Part shown: positions 43,357-53,325 of the stretch, in pieces
Numbering within the stretch: the stretch's first letter is position 1
Layout: each line of letters opens with the position of its first letter
Source of the DNA: CAVROT01 sp963722905
GTDB taxonomy: Bacteria; Pseudomonadota; Alphaproteobacteria; Rhodobacterales; Rhodobacteraceae
NCBI GenBank assembly: GCA_963722905.1
Contig: CAVROT010000009.1
Span: 4,950-68,949 of the forward strand
DNA length: 64,000 nt
Reading direction: 5' to 3'
Program-made: the position numbers and the translations under genes
The notes under the pieces: model-generated
The model's input: the letters and a program-made list of their open reading frames with translations, nothing else
Database searches by the model: none
Told to the model about the DNA's origin: nothing

Positions 43357-44484
43357 TCATGCGGACCCCGACTGTTCGGCGGTCGCCGCCCGTTCGGCGG
43401 CATAGGCCGCATAGGCCGGCGAGTCGCGGAATGCCTCCTGCAAACCGCGGGCCAGCGCGCGGTCGATCAGCAGCTCGAACCCGTAGGTCGTCAGCTCGCC
43501 CAGCGGCAGGGTGGCGAAGGCCGGCTCGGCGCGCTCGCGGGCGAGGTGGCGCAGGCCGGCCATCACCTCGATCGCCGCCGGCAGCGTGTCGCGGTCTGCC
43601 AGCGCCACCACCGCGTAGACCAGCGCGGTCAGGCCGTGCAGGCTGGCCGGGTAGAGCGCCGTGCGGTCGGCGGGCGGGGCGGCCAGGATCTCGGTCGCCT
43701 CGACGGTGGCGGCGATGTCGTCGACGACCAGCAGGAACTCGGCCGCCGGCGCCTCGCCCAGCGTGCCGGCGACCAGCACGTCGCGGACGGTACGGTCGGG
43801 AAAGGCCCGCAGGATCGCCGACACCCGCGCCCAGGACCGCGGCGTGCAGGCGATGACGGCCCCGTCGCGCAACGCCTCGGCCGTGGTGTCCAGAAGGTCC
43901 GGCCGGGTGCGGATGAAGGCGGGGACCGCGGGGTGGAGGCCGCGCGGGACGGCGTAGCCCGTCAGCCAGTCCTGCGCCTCGGCGCGGATCGAAAGGTGGA
44001 TCAGCCGGTCGCTGAGAGCGGTCCCCATCTCGTAGGCGATGGCGCCGTCCTCGATGTCGTTGCCGGCGGCGACGACGAAGGTCTGCGGCGGCAGGCGGTA
44101 GTTGCCGACGCGGCGCTCCTGCAGCAGCCCGTAGATGGTGGGTTGGAGCGTGGGCGCGGCGGCCGTCAGCTCGTCGAGGAACAGGATCGACGGCGCGTCG
44201 CCCATCGGCAGATCTTCCGGCGGATACCAGACGGTGCGGCGCGTATCCTGATCGTAGAAGGGCAGGCCGCGCAGGTCCTGCGGCTCGATGGTGGTGAGGC
44301 GCAGGTCGAAGAGCCGGGCGCCGGTTTCCGAGGCGAGGTCTGCGACGATCTCGGTCTTGCCGATGCCGGGGCGGCCGTGCAGCATCCACGACGCCGTGAG
44401 GCCGCCGGCCATCTGCGCCGCATAGCCGGCACGCAGCGCATCCAGCGCGCGGCCGGCGGGGATAGGGGTGGTGTTGACGCTCAT
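43357..44484 (-). CDS. MoxR-type AAA+ ATPase
   Basis: The 375-residue ATPase has Walker A MLHGRPGIGKTEIVADLA, Walker B SILFLDELTAAAPTLQ, sensor 1 TFVVAAGNDIEDGAI and an arginine-finger candidate in ALSDRLIHLS. A ~150-residue helical C-terminus follows. These features place it in the MoxR branch, which acts as a chaperone together with VWA-domain proteins. The partner VWA gene follows directly. The neighbouring TRAP transporter genes run in the same direction, but the 97-base gap to them gives no firm operon link. Confidence 0.86.
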   Translation of the reverse strand: MSVNTTPIPAGRALDALRAGYAAQMAGGLTASWMLHGRPGIGKTEIVADLASETGARLFDLRLTTIEPQDLRGLPFYDQDTRRTVWYPPEDLPMGDAPSILFLDELTAAAPTLQPTIYGLLQERRVGNYRLPPQTFVVAAGNDIEDGAIAYEMGTALSDRLIHLSIRAEAQDWLTGYAVPRGLHPAVPAFIRTRPDLLDTTAEALRDGAVIACTPRSWARVSAILRAFPDRTVRDVLVAGTLGEAPAAEFLLVVDDIAATVEATEILAAPPADRTALYPASLHGLTALVYAVVALADRDTLPAAIEVMAGLRHLARERAEPAFATLPLGELTTYGFELLIDRALARGLQEAFRDSPAYAAYAAERAATAEQSGSA

Positions 44485-44580
44485 GGACCTCGACCGGCGG
44501 GGGGCAGCGGCAAAGGGTAGGCGGCGGCGCGGTGCGGGTCCAGCGGGCGGGGTCGCGGCATCCGGTCGCCCGGCGTCGAC

Positions 44581-46365
44581 TCAGACCGGCGCGAAGATCA
44601 CCGCAAGGCCGCCCGCGCCCAGGAACAGGCGGCGCACAGCACCGCCCCGCGCGATCACTGCAAAGGACAGGGCGGTCAGCCCGGCGGCCATCCGCAGCGT
44701 CGCCACCGCGGCCGCGACCGGCGCGCCCAGCGGATCGGTCAGCGCGGGCAGCGCCACCATGCCCAGCGGGATCACGTAAAGCCCCAGGCCCAGCGCCATC
44801 GCCGATCCCGCGACGCGCAGCCAGTTCTCGCCCACCATTCCGGCGGCGATGAACACCGCCCCGCAGACCGGCGGGGTGATGGTCGAGAGCAGAGCGAACC
44901 AGAAGACGAAGAGATGCGCGCGCAAGGGTTCCAGCCCCAGTTCGATCAGGGCGGGGCCGGCGACCGAAACGCAGATGACGTAGGCGGCCGTCGTCGGCAC
45001 CTCCATCCCCAGCAGCAGGCAGGCGAGTGCGGTCAGCAGCAGCGCGGGCCAGAGCGCGCCGCCCGCCCCCGAGACGATCAGCGACGTCAGCTTGATCCCC
45101 AGGCCGGTGATCCCCAGGACGCCCACGACGATGCCGGCGCAGACGATGATCGCCCCGATCAGCGCCACCTGCGCGCCCGCCGCCATCGCCGCCGTCGCCA
45201 GACGCGCGGCGCCCTGGCGCGGAGCGAAGCCGCGGCGCGCGTCGAAGGCCAGCAGGGCGGCGGCCACGAGGATGGCGAGGCAGGCGGCGTATTGCGGCGT
45301 CAGACCGGCCGCGAACATCGCCAGCAAGAGCGCGCCGAAGGGCACCGCGAAGAAGGCGCTGGTGACGGCCACGTCGCGGGCGGCGGGCCGATCCTCTGGG
45401 GCTACGCCGGGCAGGTCGTGGCGGGTCGCGAAGGCGTCGATGCCGACCCAGACGGCGAGGAAGTAGAGCAGCGCGGGAAGGATCGCGGCCGCCATGATGC
45501 CCGGATACGGCACGCCCGTCAGCTCGACCATGACGAAGGCGCCCGCCCCCATCAGAGGCGGCATGATCTGCCCGCCGGACGAGGCCACCGCCTCGACCGC
45601 GCCGGCCAGCGCGCGCGGGTATCCGAGACGGGTCATCGCCGGAAGGGTGATTGCCCCGGTGGAGGCGACATTGGCGCTGGCCGACCCGGAGATCGATCCG
45701 AAGAGCGCCGAGGACAGGACCGATACCTTGGCCGCCCCGCCGCGCAGACGCCCGGCGGCCGCCGAGGCGACGTTCATGAAGCCCTGCCCGGCCTCGCCGG
45801 CGTTCAGAACGGCGCCGAAGATGACGAAGATCGCCACCACGCCCACCGAGACGCCGGTGAGGCTGCCCCAGACGCCGCCCTCGGCGATGGTGAGCGTCCC
45901 GAGGAAGCTGGGCACCGGCACGCCGGCATGGCCGAACTGGCCGGGGATGTGCTGGCCCAGCAGCCCGTAGGCCAGCGCCGCCGCAGCGACCAGCGGCAGT
46001 GGCCAGCCGATCATCCGCCGCGCCGCATCCAGCACGACGGCCAGCAGCAGCGCGGCCATCGCGGTCTGGCCCGGCCCTTCGAGAAATCCGTACTGCTCCT
46101 GCAGGGCGCGGTGCGACCAGGCGATCCAGACGCAGATGACGATGCCCGCCGCCCCGATGGCGCCGCCCATCGGCCGACCTCGCGCGAAATAGACCCACGG
46201 CAGGATGAGGGCGAGGTGCAGCGGCCGCGCCACCAGCGCCGGCACGAGGCCCTGGAATACCAGCCCCAGGTGGAACGCGATGGAAACGAGGCCCAGTCCC
46301 ACCCAGAGCCCGGCCGCACCGGCGCGGGCGTCTCCGCCCGCCCCGGGCGCGGCCGCGTCGCTCAG
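44581..46365 (-). CDS. TRAP transporter fused permease (TAXI type)
   Basis: The ~594-residue inner-membrane protein fuses the 4-TM small and 12-TM large TRAP subunits. Recognisable blocks are LFGSISGSASANVASTGAITLP and GQIMPPLMGAGAFVM of the DctM-like repeat (the first is shown in part), and EVPTTAAYVICVSVAGPALI. It uses a sodium gradient with the binding protein encoded upstream. The start is unclear: the frame overlaps the binding-protein stop as CTGA, so a CTG at 46365 or a GTG further in may be used. An ATG-like extension to 46470 reads as non-coding Arg-rich sequence. Confidence 0.85.
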   Translation of the reverse strand: MSDAAAPGAGGDARAGAAGLWVGLGLVSIAFHLGLVFQGLVPALVARPLHLALILPWVYFARGRPMGGAIGAAGIVICVWIAWSHRALQEQYGFLEGPGQTAMAALLLAVVLDAARRMIGWPLPLVAAAALAYGLLGQHIPGQFGHAGVPVPSFLGTLTIAEGGVWGSLTGVSVGVVAIFVIFGAVLNAGEAGQGFMNVASAAAGRLRGGAAKVSVLSSALFGSISGSASANVASTGAITLPAMTRLGYPRALAGAVEAVASSGGQIMPPLMGAGAFVMVELTGVPYPGIMAAAILPALLYFLAVWVGIDAFATRHDLPGVAPEDRPAARDVAVTSAFFAVPFGALLLAMFAAGLTPQYAACLAILVAAALLAFDARRGFAPRQGAARLATAAMAAGAQVALIGAIIVCAGIVVGVLGITGLGIKLTSLIVSGAGGALWPALLLTALACLLLGMEVPTTAAYVICVSVAGPALIELGLEPLRAHLFVFWFALLSTITPPVCGAVFIAAGMVGENWLRVAGSAMALGLGLYVIPLGMVALPALTDPLGAPVAAAVATLRMAAGLTALSFAVIARGGAVRRLFLGAGGLAVIFAPV

Positions 46366-47306
46366 CCGTCCGCCCCGACGTCGGCGCCGACCTCGGCGTA
46401 ATAGCGCATGGCCCCGGGGTGGATGCCGCCGGCGACGCCCTGCAGCATGTCGGGCGACACGCCGGCCCACCAGCGGGCGGTGTCCGCCAGGCGCTCCTGC
46501 TCTTCCCAGAACGTCTTCGTCAGGGTGTAGGCGGTGTCTTCGGACATCTTCGTCGTCGCGAAGGCCACGACGTCGAGGGCGGTCGTCACCACGGGCGCGT
46601 CCTGCCCGGCATAGGTGCCCGCCGGGATCTCCAGCCGGGTGCGACCGGTCTGCGCCACCTCGTCGTCGGTCATCGACAGGACGGTCACGTCCATGGTCGC
46701 CGCCGCCTCGATCACGTTCGGGGCCGGGTACGACCCGGCGGTGACGAAGCCGTCGATCTGGCCGTTCTTGAGCGCGGCTGTGGCGTTCGACAGTTCGGCG
46801 TCCGCGACGGTGACGGCGTCCGTCAGGCCGAAGAGGTCGAGGTATTCCTCGCCCTCGGTCGCACCGAAGCTGCCGGCGCCCAGCAGGATCGTGGTTCCCG
46901 CGAGGTCCGAAAGGCCGGCTGCACCCGTGTCCGCGTCCATTACGAAGTGCATCGTCAGCGACGGGATCGGGAACAGCGCGCGGACCTCGGCGAAGGCCGG
47001 GTCGCCCTTGCCGTCAAAGGGACCGGTGCCCGCGACGGCGGCCGCGACCAGCGCGGGCGGCGTGGTGAAGACGTAGTCGGCGCCGCGCGCGCGTGCCTCC
47101 ATGACGTTCTGCACCGATCCCTGGCTTTCCTCGACCGTGACCGAGACGGCGCCGTCGGTGCCGGACTTCATCGCCTCGGCCAGCTCGACGCCCATCTGGT
47201 AGTAGGACGATCCCGCCTTGGCCGACTTGTAGGTCACCCTCTCCTGCGCCGCGGCGGGGGCCGCGACCGCAAGCCCCAACGTCATGGCGCCTATGTATCT
47301 GAACAT
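46362..47306 (-). CDS. TAXI-family TRAP transporter solute-binding protein
   Basis: This 314-residue periplasmic protein has a signal peptide (MFRYIGAMTLGLAVAAPAAA then QERVTYKSAKAGSSYYQMG). The AGSSYYQMG segment is the TAXI-type N-terminal ligand loop, and IDGFVTAGSYPAPNVIEAA lies in the second lobe. TAXI-TRAP substrates are often glutamate, 2-oxoglutarate or unknown. The ATG at 47306 has a GGGAGGAGACGG leader. Its stop overlaps the fused permease gene, forming a transporter operon. Confidence 0.88.
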   Translation of the reverse strand: MFRYIGAMTLGLAVAAPAAAQERVTYKSAKAGSSYYQMGVELAEAMKSGTDGAVSVTVEESQGSVQNVMEARARGADYVFTTPPALVAAAVAGTGPFDGKGDPAFAEVRALFPIPSLTMHFVMDADTGAAGLSDLAGTTILLGAGSFGATEGEEYLDLFGLTDAVTVADAELSNATAALKNGQIDGFVTAGSYPAPNVIEAAATMDVTVLSMTDDEVAQTGRTRLEIPAGTYAGQDAPVVTTALDVVAFATTKMSEDTAYTLTKTFWEEQERLADTARWWAGVSPDMLQGVAGGIHPGAMRYYAEVGADVGADG

Positions 47307-47551
47307 ATCCGTCTCCTCCCGTTTGCCCCTTCGGGGCGACGCGAAGGACCCTACAGCGCCGCGCCCGGCATGCAACCGCGCGGTCGGGGCGGTCCCGTTT
47401 CGGGGGATCGGTCAGGCGGGGGGGGCGGACCGGGCGGTCGAGGGTTCCCGGCCTAGCGGTCCGCGGATCTGCGGCCCGGTCATTCCATCGGTCTCGCGAA
47501 TGGCCGCCGCGGCGTCGTCCCGGGCCGCGGGGCGGTCATGCCGCCGCCGCC
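47307..47551. other. Gap between TAXI-TRAP operon and RTX gene 3' end
   Basis: About 245 bases containing the transporter promoter (minus strand) and the 3' flank of the RTX gene. I see no T-run terminator and no credible small gene. Confidence 0.5.
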
Positions 47552-50462
47552 TCACCATTCGATGCGTTCGAGCCCCGCGAAGATCGAGGTTCCGCCGTCG
47601 TCGAAAGTGATCTGGCCCGCGGCATCGGCGGTCAGGTCGACCGCGTCCAGGCTTTGGCCGGTGACCGACCCGCTGTCGAGGACCGCGGTCCATCCGTCGC
47701 CCACGATCGTCGATCCCGACACCGTCGCGGGTCCACCGCCGCCGTCGATCCGTATCGTGTCCGTCCAGCCAGAGCCGCCGTTAATGTTGTCGTTCCCCTG
47801 CTGGGCGGAGATCAGGAAGACATCGTTGCCGTCGCCGCCCGTGAGCCGATCGTCGCCAAGGCCGCCGTCGAAGGTGTCGTCGCCACGGTCGCCAAAGAGT
47901 GTGTCGGCACCGCTGCCCCCCTGCAGGACGTCGTTGCCGTCGCCGCCCCCGAGAATGTCGTTTCCCGCGCCGCCCATCAGTATGTCGTCGCCCGTCCAGC
48001 CGTAGATACGGTCGTTGCCGTCCCCTCCGGAAACGCTGTCGTTGCCGGTGCCGCCGTAGAGCTCGTCGTCGCCCGTGCCGCCGATGATGGTGTCGTTGCC
48101 GGCGTTGCCTTCCAGGGTGACCTTGCTGGTCGATGCGCCCGCATCCAGGATGTCGGCGCGGGACGTGCCGTCGAACCGCTCGATCCCATCGAAACTGCCG
48201 CGCGACGAGCCGTCCATGGCCTCGTAGGTGCCGGCTTCGCCGGCGTCATAGGTCACACGGAAGCCCTGGGTGCTCCCGTTGTCGCCCAGAAGGACCCGGT
48301 CGAAATCGTCGCCGCCCTCGCCGCCGTGGATATCGGTCCGGTCCTGGCCTGGCCGAATATAGAACCAGTCGCGGTCGGCATCGCCATGGAGCGTGTCGTT
48401 GCCCGCGCTGCCCCACAGGATGTCGTTGCCGTCGCCGCCGCGGACGAGGTCGTCGCCACCGCCGGTACGGATATTGTCGTTCCCTGCGCCTCCGAAGACG
48501 ACGTCGCCGCCCGTATCGGCCGCCGCATCGGGCGAACCGTAATAGTCGTCGCCAGCGCCCAGATCAACGGTGTCGCGACCGCTGCCGGCATGTATGGCAT
48601 CGTTGCCGTCGCCCGCGTTGATGACGTCATTTCCCGCGCCGTCGTGGATGGTGTCGTTGCCGTATCCACCGATGATCACATCGTCGCCATCGCCGCCGCT
48701 CAGCCTGTCGTCGCCATCGCCGCCGTCGATGCGGTCGTCGCCCGCGCCGCCGGAGAGTACGTCGTTTCCGTCCAATCCCCGGATCGTATCGCGGCCGGCC
48801 GACCCGGTGATGGAGTCGTTGCCGCCGCCGCCCTCGATCGCGTCGATGCCCTGCAGGTTGACGCCGGTGAAATCGAAATCGGCGGTCCCGATGGTGGTGA
48901 GCGTCTCGCCGCTCATGCCCCGGCCGTCGATCTCCTCGATCCCCGAGGCGGCGGAGAAGTCGGACTGGATTTCGAAGGAGCCCGACCCGCCGGAGAGATA
49001 CAGCCGGTCGTAGCCCGACGCGCCCGAGTCGGTGATCGTGTTCACGCCGCCGCCGCTCAGGTGGTGCATGTTGATGAAATCGGAGCCTTCGCCGCCATCC
49101 ACGAAGTCGGCGCCCGTGCCGGTCTCGATGTAGTCGTCCCCGGCGCCGCCGTAGAGGCTGTCGTTGTCGTTGTCGCCATAGATGGCGTCGTTGCCGTCGC
49201 CCCCGTGGATCACATCGTTGCCTGTGGAGCCGCGCAGGGTGTCGTTCCCGGCATCGCCGTAAACCGTGTCGTGCCCGTCCTCGCCGTCGATGTAGTCGTT
49301 CCCGTCGCCGCCGTGCGCAAGGTCGTCGCCGCTTTCGGCACGCAGCGTGTCGTTGCCGTCGCCGCCGTCGAGCGTGTCGTTGCCGGCCCCGGCCCACAAC
49401 CCGTCGTTCCCGGCGCCACCGTGCAGGACGTCGTCGCCGTGGCCGCCATAGAGGGTGTCCGCGCCGTCGCCGCCATCGAGCCGATCGCTCTGATCGCCAC
49501 CGTCGAGGATGTCGTTTCCATCGCCACCTGCGAGGGAGTCGTTCCCGGAGCCGCCGTACAGACTGTCGTTGCCCGTGCCGCCGTCGAGCAGATCGTTCGC
49601 GCGGCCGCCGAACAGCCTGTCGTTGCCGTCCTCGCCATAGAGCAGGTCTCCCTGCGTCTCGAACCCGGGTCGGACCGAATGGGTCTGCCCCGACACGAGC
49701 AGATCGTCGCCCGCGCCGCCGCGCAGCGTGTCCTGATCGGCAGTTTCCCAGTCGTCGCCGCCGTTGATCGTGTCGTTGCCGTCGCCGCCGTCAAGCTCCT
49801 GCGCGCCGTTCGCTCCCATCAGCAGATCGTCACCGGCCCCGCCCCGGAGCGTATCGTCGCCGAATTCGTTCCCTCCGGCCGTGTCGGCATAGAGCCTGTC
49901 GTTGCCATCGCCGCCGATCAGCAGGTCGGTGCCCTTGCCGCCGACCAAGGTGTCGTCTCCCGCCCCGCCGCGCAGAGTGTCGTCGCCGCCTAGGCCGACG
50001 ATGTTGTCGCCGCCCGCGGAGCCGGTGATCTGGTCATTGCCGGACGTGCCCTGGATCCGATCCACGCCGATCAGCGTGACATCGGTGAAATCGAAGTTTG
50101 CAGCGGAACCGCCGGTCGTGATTTGCTCGCCCGACAGGTTGGACCCATCGATCACCTCGATCCCCGAGGCGGAAGTGAAATCGCTTTGGATCTCAAACGA
50201 CGGAAGCCCCCCGCCCACCAGGCGCAGCGTGTCGACGCCGGAGGTGCCGGTGTCGGTGATGACGTTATCCGCCCCGTTGCTGAACTCGTGTAGGTAGATG
50301 GTGTCGGATCCTTCTCCCCCGTCGACGATGTCGCCGCCGGTCCCGGTGTGGATAACATCGTTCCCTGCGCCGCCGAAAAGCCGGTCATGTCCGGCGCCAC
50401 CAAAGAGCGTGTCGTCACCGTCGCCGCCTGACAGAATGTCGTCGCCGTCGCCGCCATCCAGG
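47552..50462 (-). CDS. C-terminal block of the RTX protein (calcium-binding repeats and secretion signal)
   Basis: This ~970-residue open block consists of GGxGxD nonapeptide arrays that form Ca-bound beta rolls outside the cell. It is interrupted by two copies of a ~130-residue non-RTX module. The C-terminus (ITFDDGGTSIFAGLERIEW) resembles the uncleaved type I export signal of rhodobacterial RTX proteins. The frame remains open upstream to 50710, but that extra sequence is Arg-rich, out-of-frame translation. In this state it lacks its own start and would need a repaired upstream frame. Confidence 0.7.
48749..49132 (-). repeat. Second copy of a ~130-residue duplicated module in the RTX protein
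   Basis: This copy reads YIETGTGADFVDGGEGSDF, SFEIQSDFSAASGIEEIDG and ITGSAGRDTIRGLDGNDV. Its counterpart at 49967-50356 is about 1.2 kb upstream in the gene. The copies are diverged at many positions. Confidence 0.65.
49967..50356 (-). repeat. First copy of the duplicated module in the RTX protein
   Basis: The frame reads VIHTGTGGDIVDGGEGSDT, SFEIQSDFTSASGIEVIDG and ITGSAGGDNIVGLGGDDT, clearly homologous to the module at 48749-49132. The core between RTX repeats (SFEIQSDF.SASGIE.IDG...FDFT.V.L.G.D.I.G) is not an RTX nonapeptide. It may be a small beta domain. Confidence 0.65.
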
Positions 50463-51470
50463 CGTCGTCGCCCTCGCCGCCGTCGATGATATCGCCCCCG
50501 ATCAGCGTGTCGTCGCCTTCCGCCGACGGACGCGCGTATCGCGCCCCGTCGCGCGCGGCGATCTCGACGCCGGCGACAGGCTGTCGGCCGTGGCATCGAC
50601 CGTGCCCCTCGGCGTGATTGGTCAGGTTGAGCGCCTCGAGTGTCGAGGAGGCGGTCGGTGCTGGTCGCGAAGGCGTTCGGACTCGATCCGGCCGGATTCG
50701 TCGCCGTCATCGGTGACGGTCATCCCCTCCCACGAGCAGTAGTCGTCGTCGATGACGTCCCTGCGCGTGCCCGTCCCGGCAGTGTATCGTCGCCGTCGCC
50801 GCCGTCGCATCGTGTCGTTCCCGTCGTGTGTCCAGGCACGCACCCGATGAAATCGGCGTCCGCTCCGCCCAGCAGCAGATCGTCACCGGCCTCGCCCCCC
50901 AGGGTGTCGCTGCCGTCGCCGCCCAGGAGGGTGTCGTTCCCCTCCTCGCCGTAGAGGCTGTCGTTGCCCTCGTCGCCGCTCACGCCATCGCGGCCGCCCC
51001 AGATCTGGTCGTCGCCCGTGCCGCCATCGAAGTAGTCGTCGCCGCTGCCGTTTCCTGCCCCGAACTCGTCGTCGATGAAGTCGTTGCCGTCGCCGCCGAA
51101 GACGGTGTCGTCCCCGCGCCGCCCTCGATGTAGTCGTCGCCGCGCCTGCATCGAGATGGATCCCAACCGTATGCGGCGCGCCCGTTCACGTGTCCGCCCC
51201 GTCGGTCAAGACCAGCTTCTCGATCTCCGAGGAAGAGATGTGCCGGCCCCGTCGGTGATGTCGCCCGTCCCGTCGCCCGTATAGGTGACGCGACAGGACC
51301 GGTGAGGGAACTGAGGTCGATCGTGTCGGTGTCGTCGTCGCCCTCGCCGCCGACGATCGTGATCGTTCCGAAGCCGTCGTGGACGACGAACGTGTCCGCG
51401 TCGTTCGGCCCCAAGCAACGTCTCTGAGCGCCGACCAGGTGCGGAGCGTATCGTTCCCTGCGCCGCCATG
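50462..51470 (-). other. Frameshift hotspot within the RTX gene
   Basis: Across ~1 kb the recognisable protein jumps among all three minus-strand frames. Examples are NDADTFVVHDGFGTITIVGG in one frame, then TYTGDGTGDITDGAG in another. Next come HLFLGD and RRGDDYIEGGAG, then GDDTVFGGDGNDFIDDEF, RRDVIDDDYCSWEGMTVTD, and GDDTLIGGDIIDGGEGDDA before re-entry into the final block. Each piece is RTX-like or plausible, so they are indel-scrambled remains of one sequence. Confidence 0.7.
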
Positions 51471-53325
51471 ATGAGGTCGTCGCCGGACCCTCCGCTGACC
51501 TCGTCGTCTCCGTCGCCGCCGCCCACCGTGTCGTCGCCATCGCCGCCGTTTAACCGGTCGTCGCCGTCGCCGCCATGAAGCGAATCGTCGCCGTCGCCGC
51601 CGTCCAGAGTGTCGTTACCCGACCCGCCGCTGAGTGTGTCGTCGCCATCGCCGCCGTCCAACCGGTCGTCGCCGTCGCCGCCGTCGAGAGAATCGTCACC
51701 GGCTCCGCCGTCCAGACGGTCGTTCTCCGTTCCGCCATGCATGGAGTTGTCGCCATCGCCGCCGACCAGGCGGTCCTCGCCCGACCCGCCGTCGAGCGTG
51801 TCATCGCCCATCCCGCCGGTGAGCGTGTCGTCGCCCGTCCCGCCTGATAGGACGTCGTTCCCGTCTTCGCCGTAAAGGCGGTCATCCCCGCCTTGCCCGA
51901 ACAGGCTATCGTCACCCGCACCGCCATAGATAGCATCGCCGCGGGCGGCGTCGCCGCCGTGATCACCCAGAAGAACGTCGTTGCCGGTCCCGCCGCGAAG
52001 CGTGTCGGCACCGCCGAACCCGACGACGAGGCTGTCCTCGTCCCCCGCCGTCAGGCTGTCATATGCCGCGCTGCCCTGCACGAAACGGAACGTGCCGTCG
52101 GCAAAGCGGAGATACTCGGCATCGACGAAATCGGTCCCGTCCCGCCCGTCCACCGTGTCCGTGACGTATGTGCCGGTGTCGCCGTGGTCCTTCTCGAACG
52201 TGTAGTCGGCCCAGTTGCCGCTGAAGACGACCGTGTCGGTCCCGCTGTCCCCGACGATCACGTCGTCTCCGCCGCCGCCCGACAGGACGTCGTCGCCGTC
52301 GCCGCCGCGGATGGTGTCCGCGCCCGCGCCTCCGGCGATCGCATCCTCCTCCGAGCTGCCGACGACGGCCTCGCCACCGTCCCCGGCCGCGAAGGCGCCG
52401 GTGAAATCGGCGACGTCGATCGTGATGGCCTGGTCGTGGACGGCCCCGGACGCGTCGGTGACGCGAACGATCAGGTTGTGCGAAGCGGAGGTCTCGTGGT
52501 CCAGCGCCTGTCCTTGACGCAGCCTGACGTCGGTGCCGACGATCTCGAACTTGCCCGAGGGATCGTCGACGATCTCGAACGAATGACGGTCGAGCGCATC
52601 TGCATCCTGCACCGACAGGGTCGCGACCTTCCGGCCGGACATGTCGTCCCCGGCGGTGATCGTGCCGCCATCCAGAACGGTCTCCATCGCGGGTCCGCCG
52701 GACGCGGTCAGCCCCGACGGCGCGTCGTTGGGGGCGTCGGCGGCCGCGACGTCGCCATCGGCAAAGCGCAGCAGCTCCACGCCGGTCAGCGCGTCGGTCC
52801 CGTCGGGCGCGCCGGGGCGTCTGTCGGAAACAGTGAGGACGCCGTCCGCCTCGGTGATCGTGTAGTCGGTCCAGTCGCCGGAGAAGACGGCCACATCGGC
52901 CCCTTCGCCGCCCGAAAGCCGGTCGTCGCCCGCGCCGCCCGTGAGGGTGTCGTCGCCGTCGCCGCCCGATACGACGTCGGTCCCGTCGCCTCCCTCCATC
53001 GCGTCGTTGCCTGCGCCGCCGGTCAGCGAATCGTCGCCCGATCCGCCCACGATCGTATCGTTGCCGGCGCCGCCGCCAACGGTATCGTCGCCCGCTCCAC
53101 TGTCCAGATGCAGGTTGCCAGACGCGACGGAGGCGTCCAGCGTGTCATCGCCCGTGCCGGTGGCGATCCTCTCGAAGCCGTCGAAGGCGACGCCGTCCGG
53201 TCCGTTTCGGGCCGTGCCCGCCGTGCCCGCCGTGCCCTGCACGAAGGCCACCTCCGTGTCGCCCGAGAGGCCGCTCAGGTCCAGAAGGTCGTCGCCAGAA
53301 TCCGCCGACGGCCTCGTCACTTCCG
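51470..53325 (-). CDS. Middle block of the RTX protein (RTX arrays around a cadherin-like unit)
   Basis: This ~615-residue open block starts after the first frameshift with DSGDDLLDLSGLSGDTEV. It continues through RTX repeats and a cadherin-like unit (METVLDGGTITAGDDMSGRK...SFEIVDDPSGKFEIVGTD...LDHETSASHNLIVRVTD...). A VFSGNWADYTFEKD-type segment seen twice follows, then a dense RTX array ending GDGDDEVSGGSGDDLI at the hotspot. The VFSG.W.DYT motif recurs in many alphaproteobacterial RTX proteins. Confidence 0.68.

Noticed and set aside
43223..46198. A 991-residue open frame on the minus strand
   Set aside because: It is an out-of-frame shadow of the MoxR and TRAP genes, with low-complexity Arg/Gly/Pro sequence and no domains.
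47654..49993. Long plus-strand open frames antisense to the RTX gene (also 51893-53338)
   Set aside because: They arise from the regular GC-rich repeat codons of the RTX arrays; the Val/Ala-rich translations have no family features.
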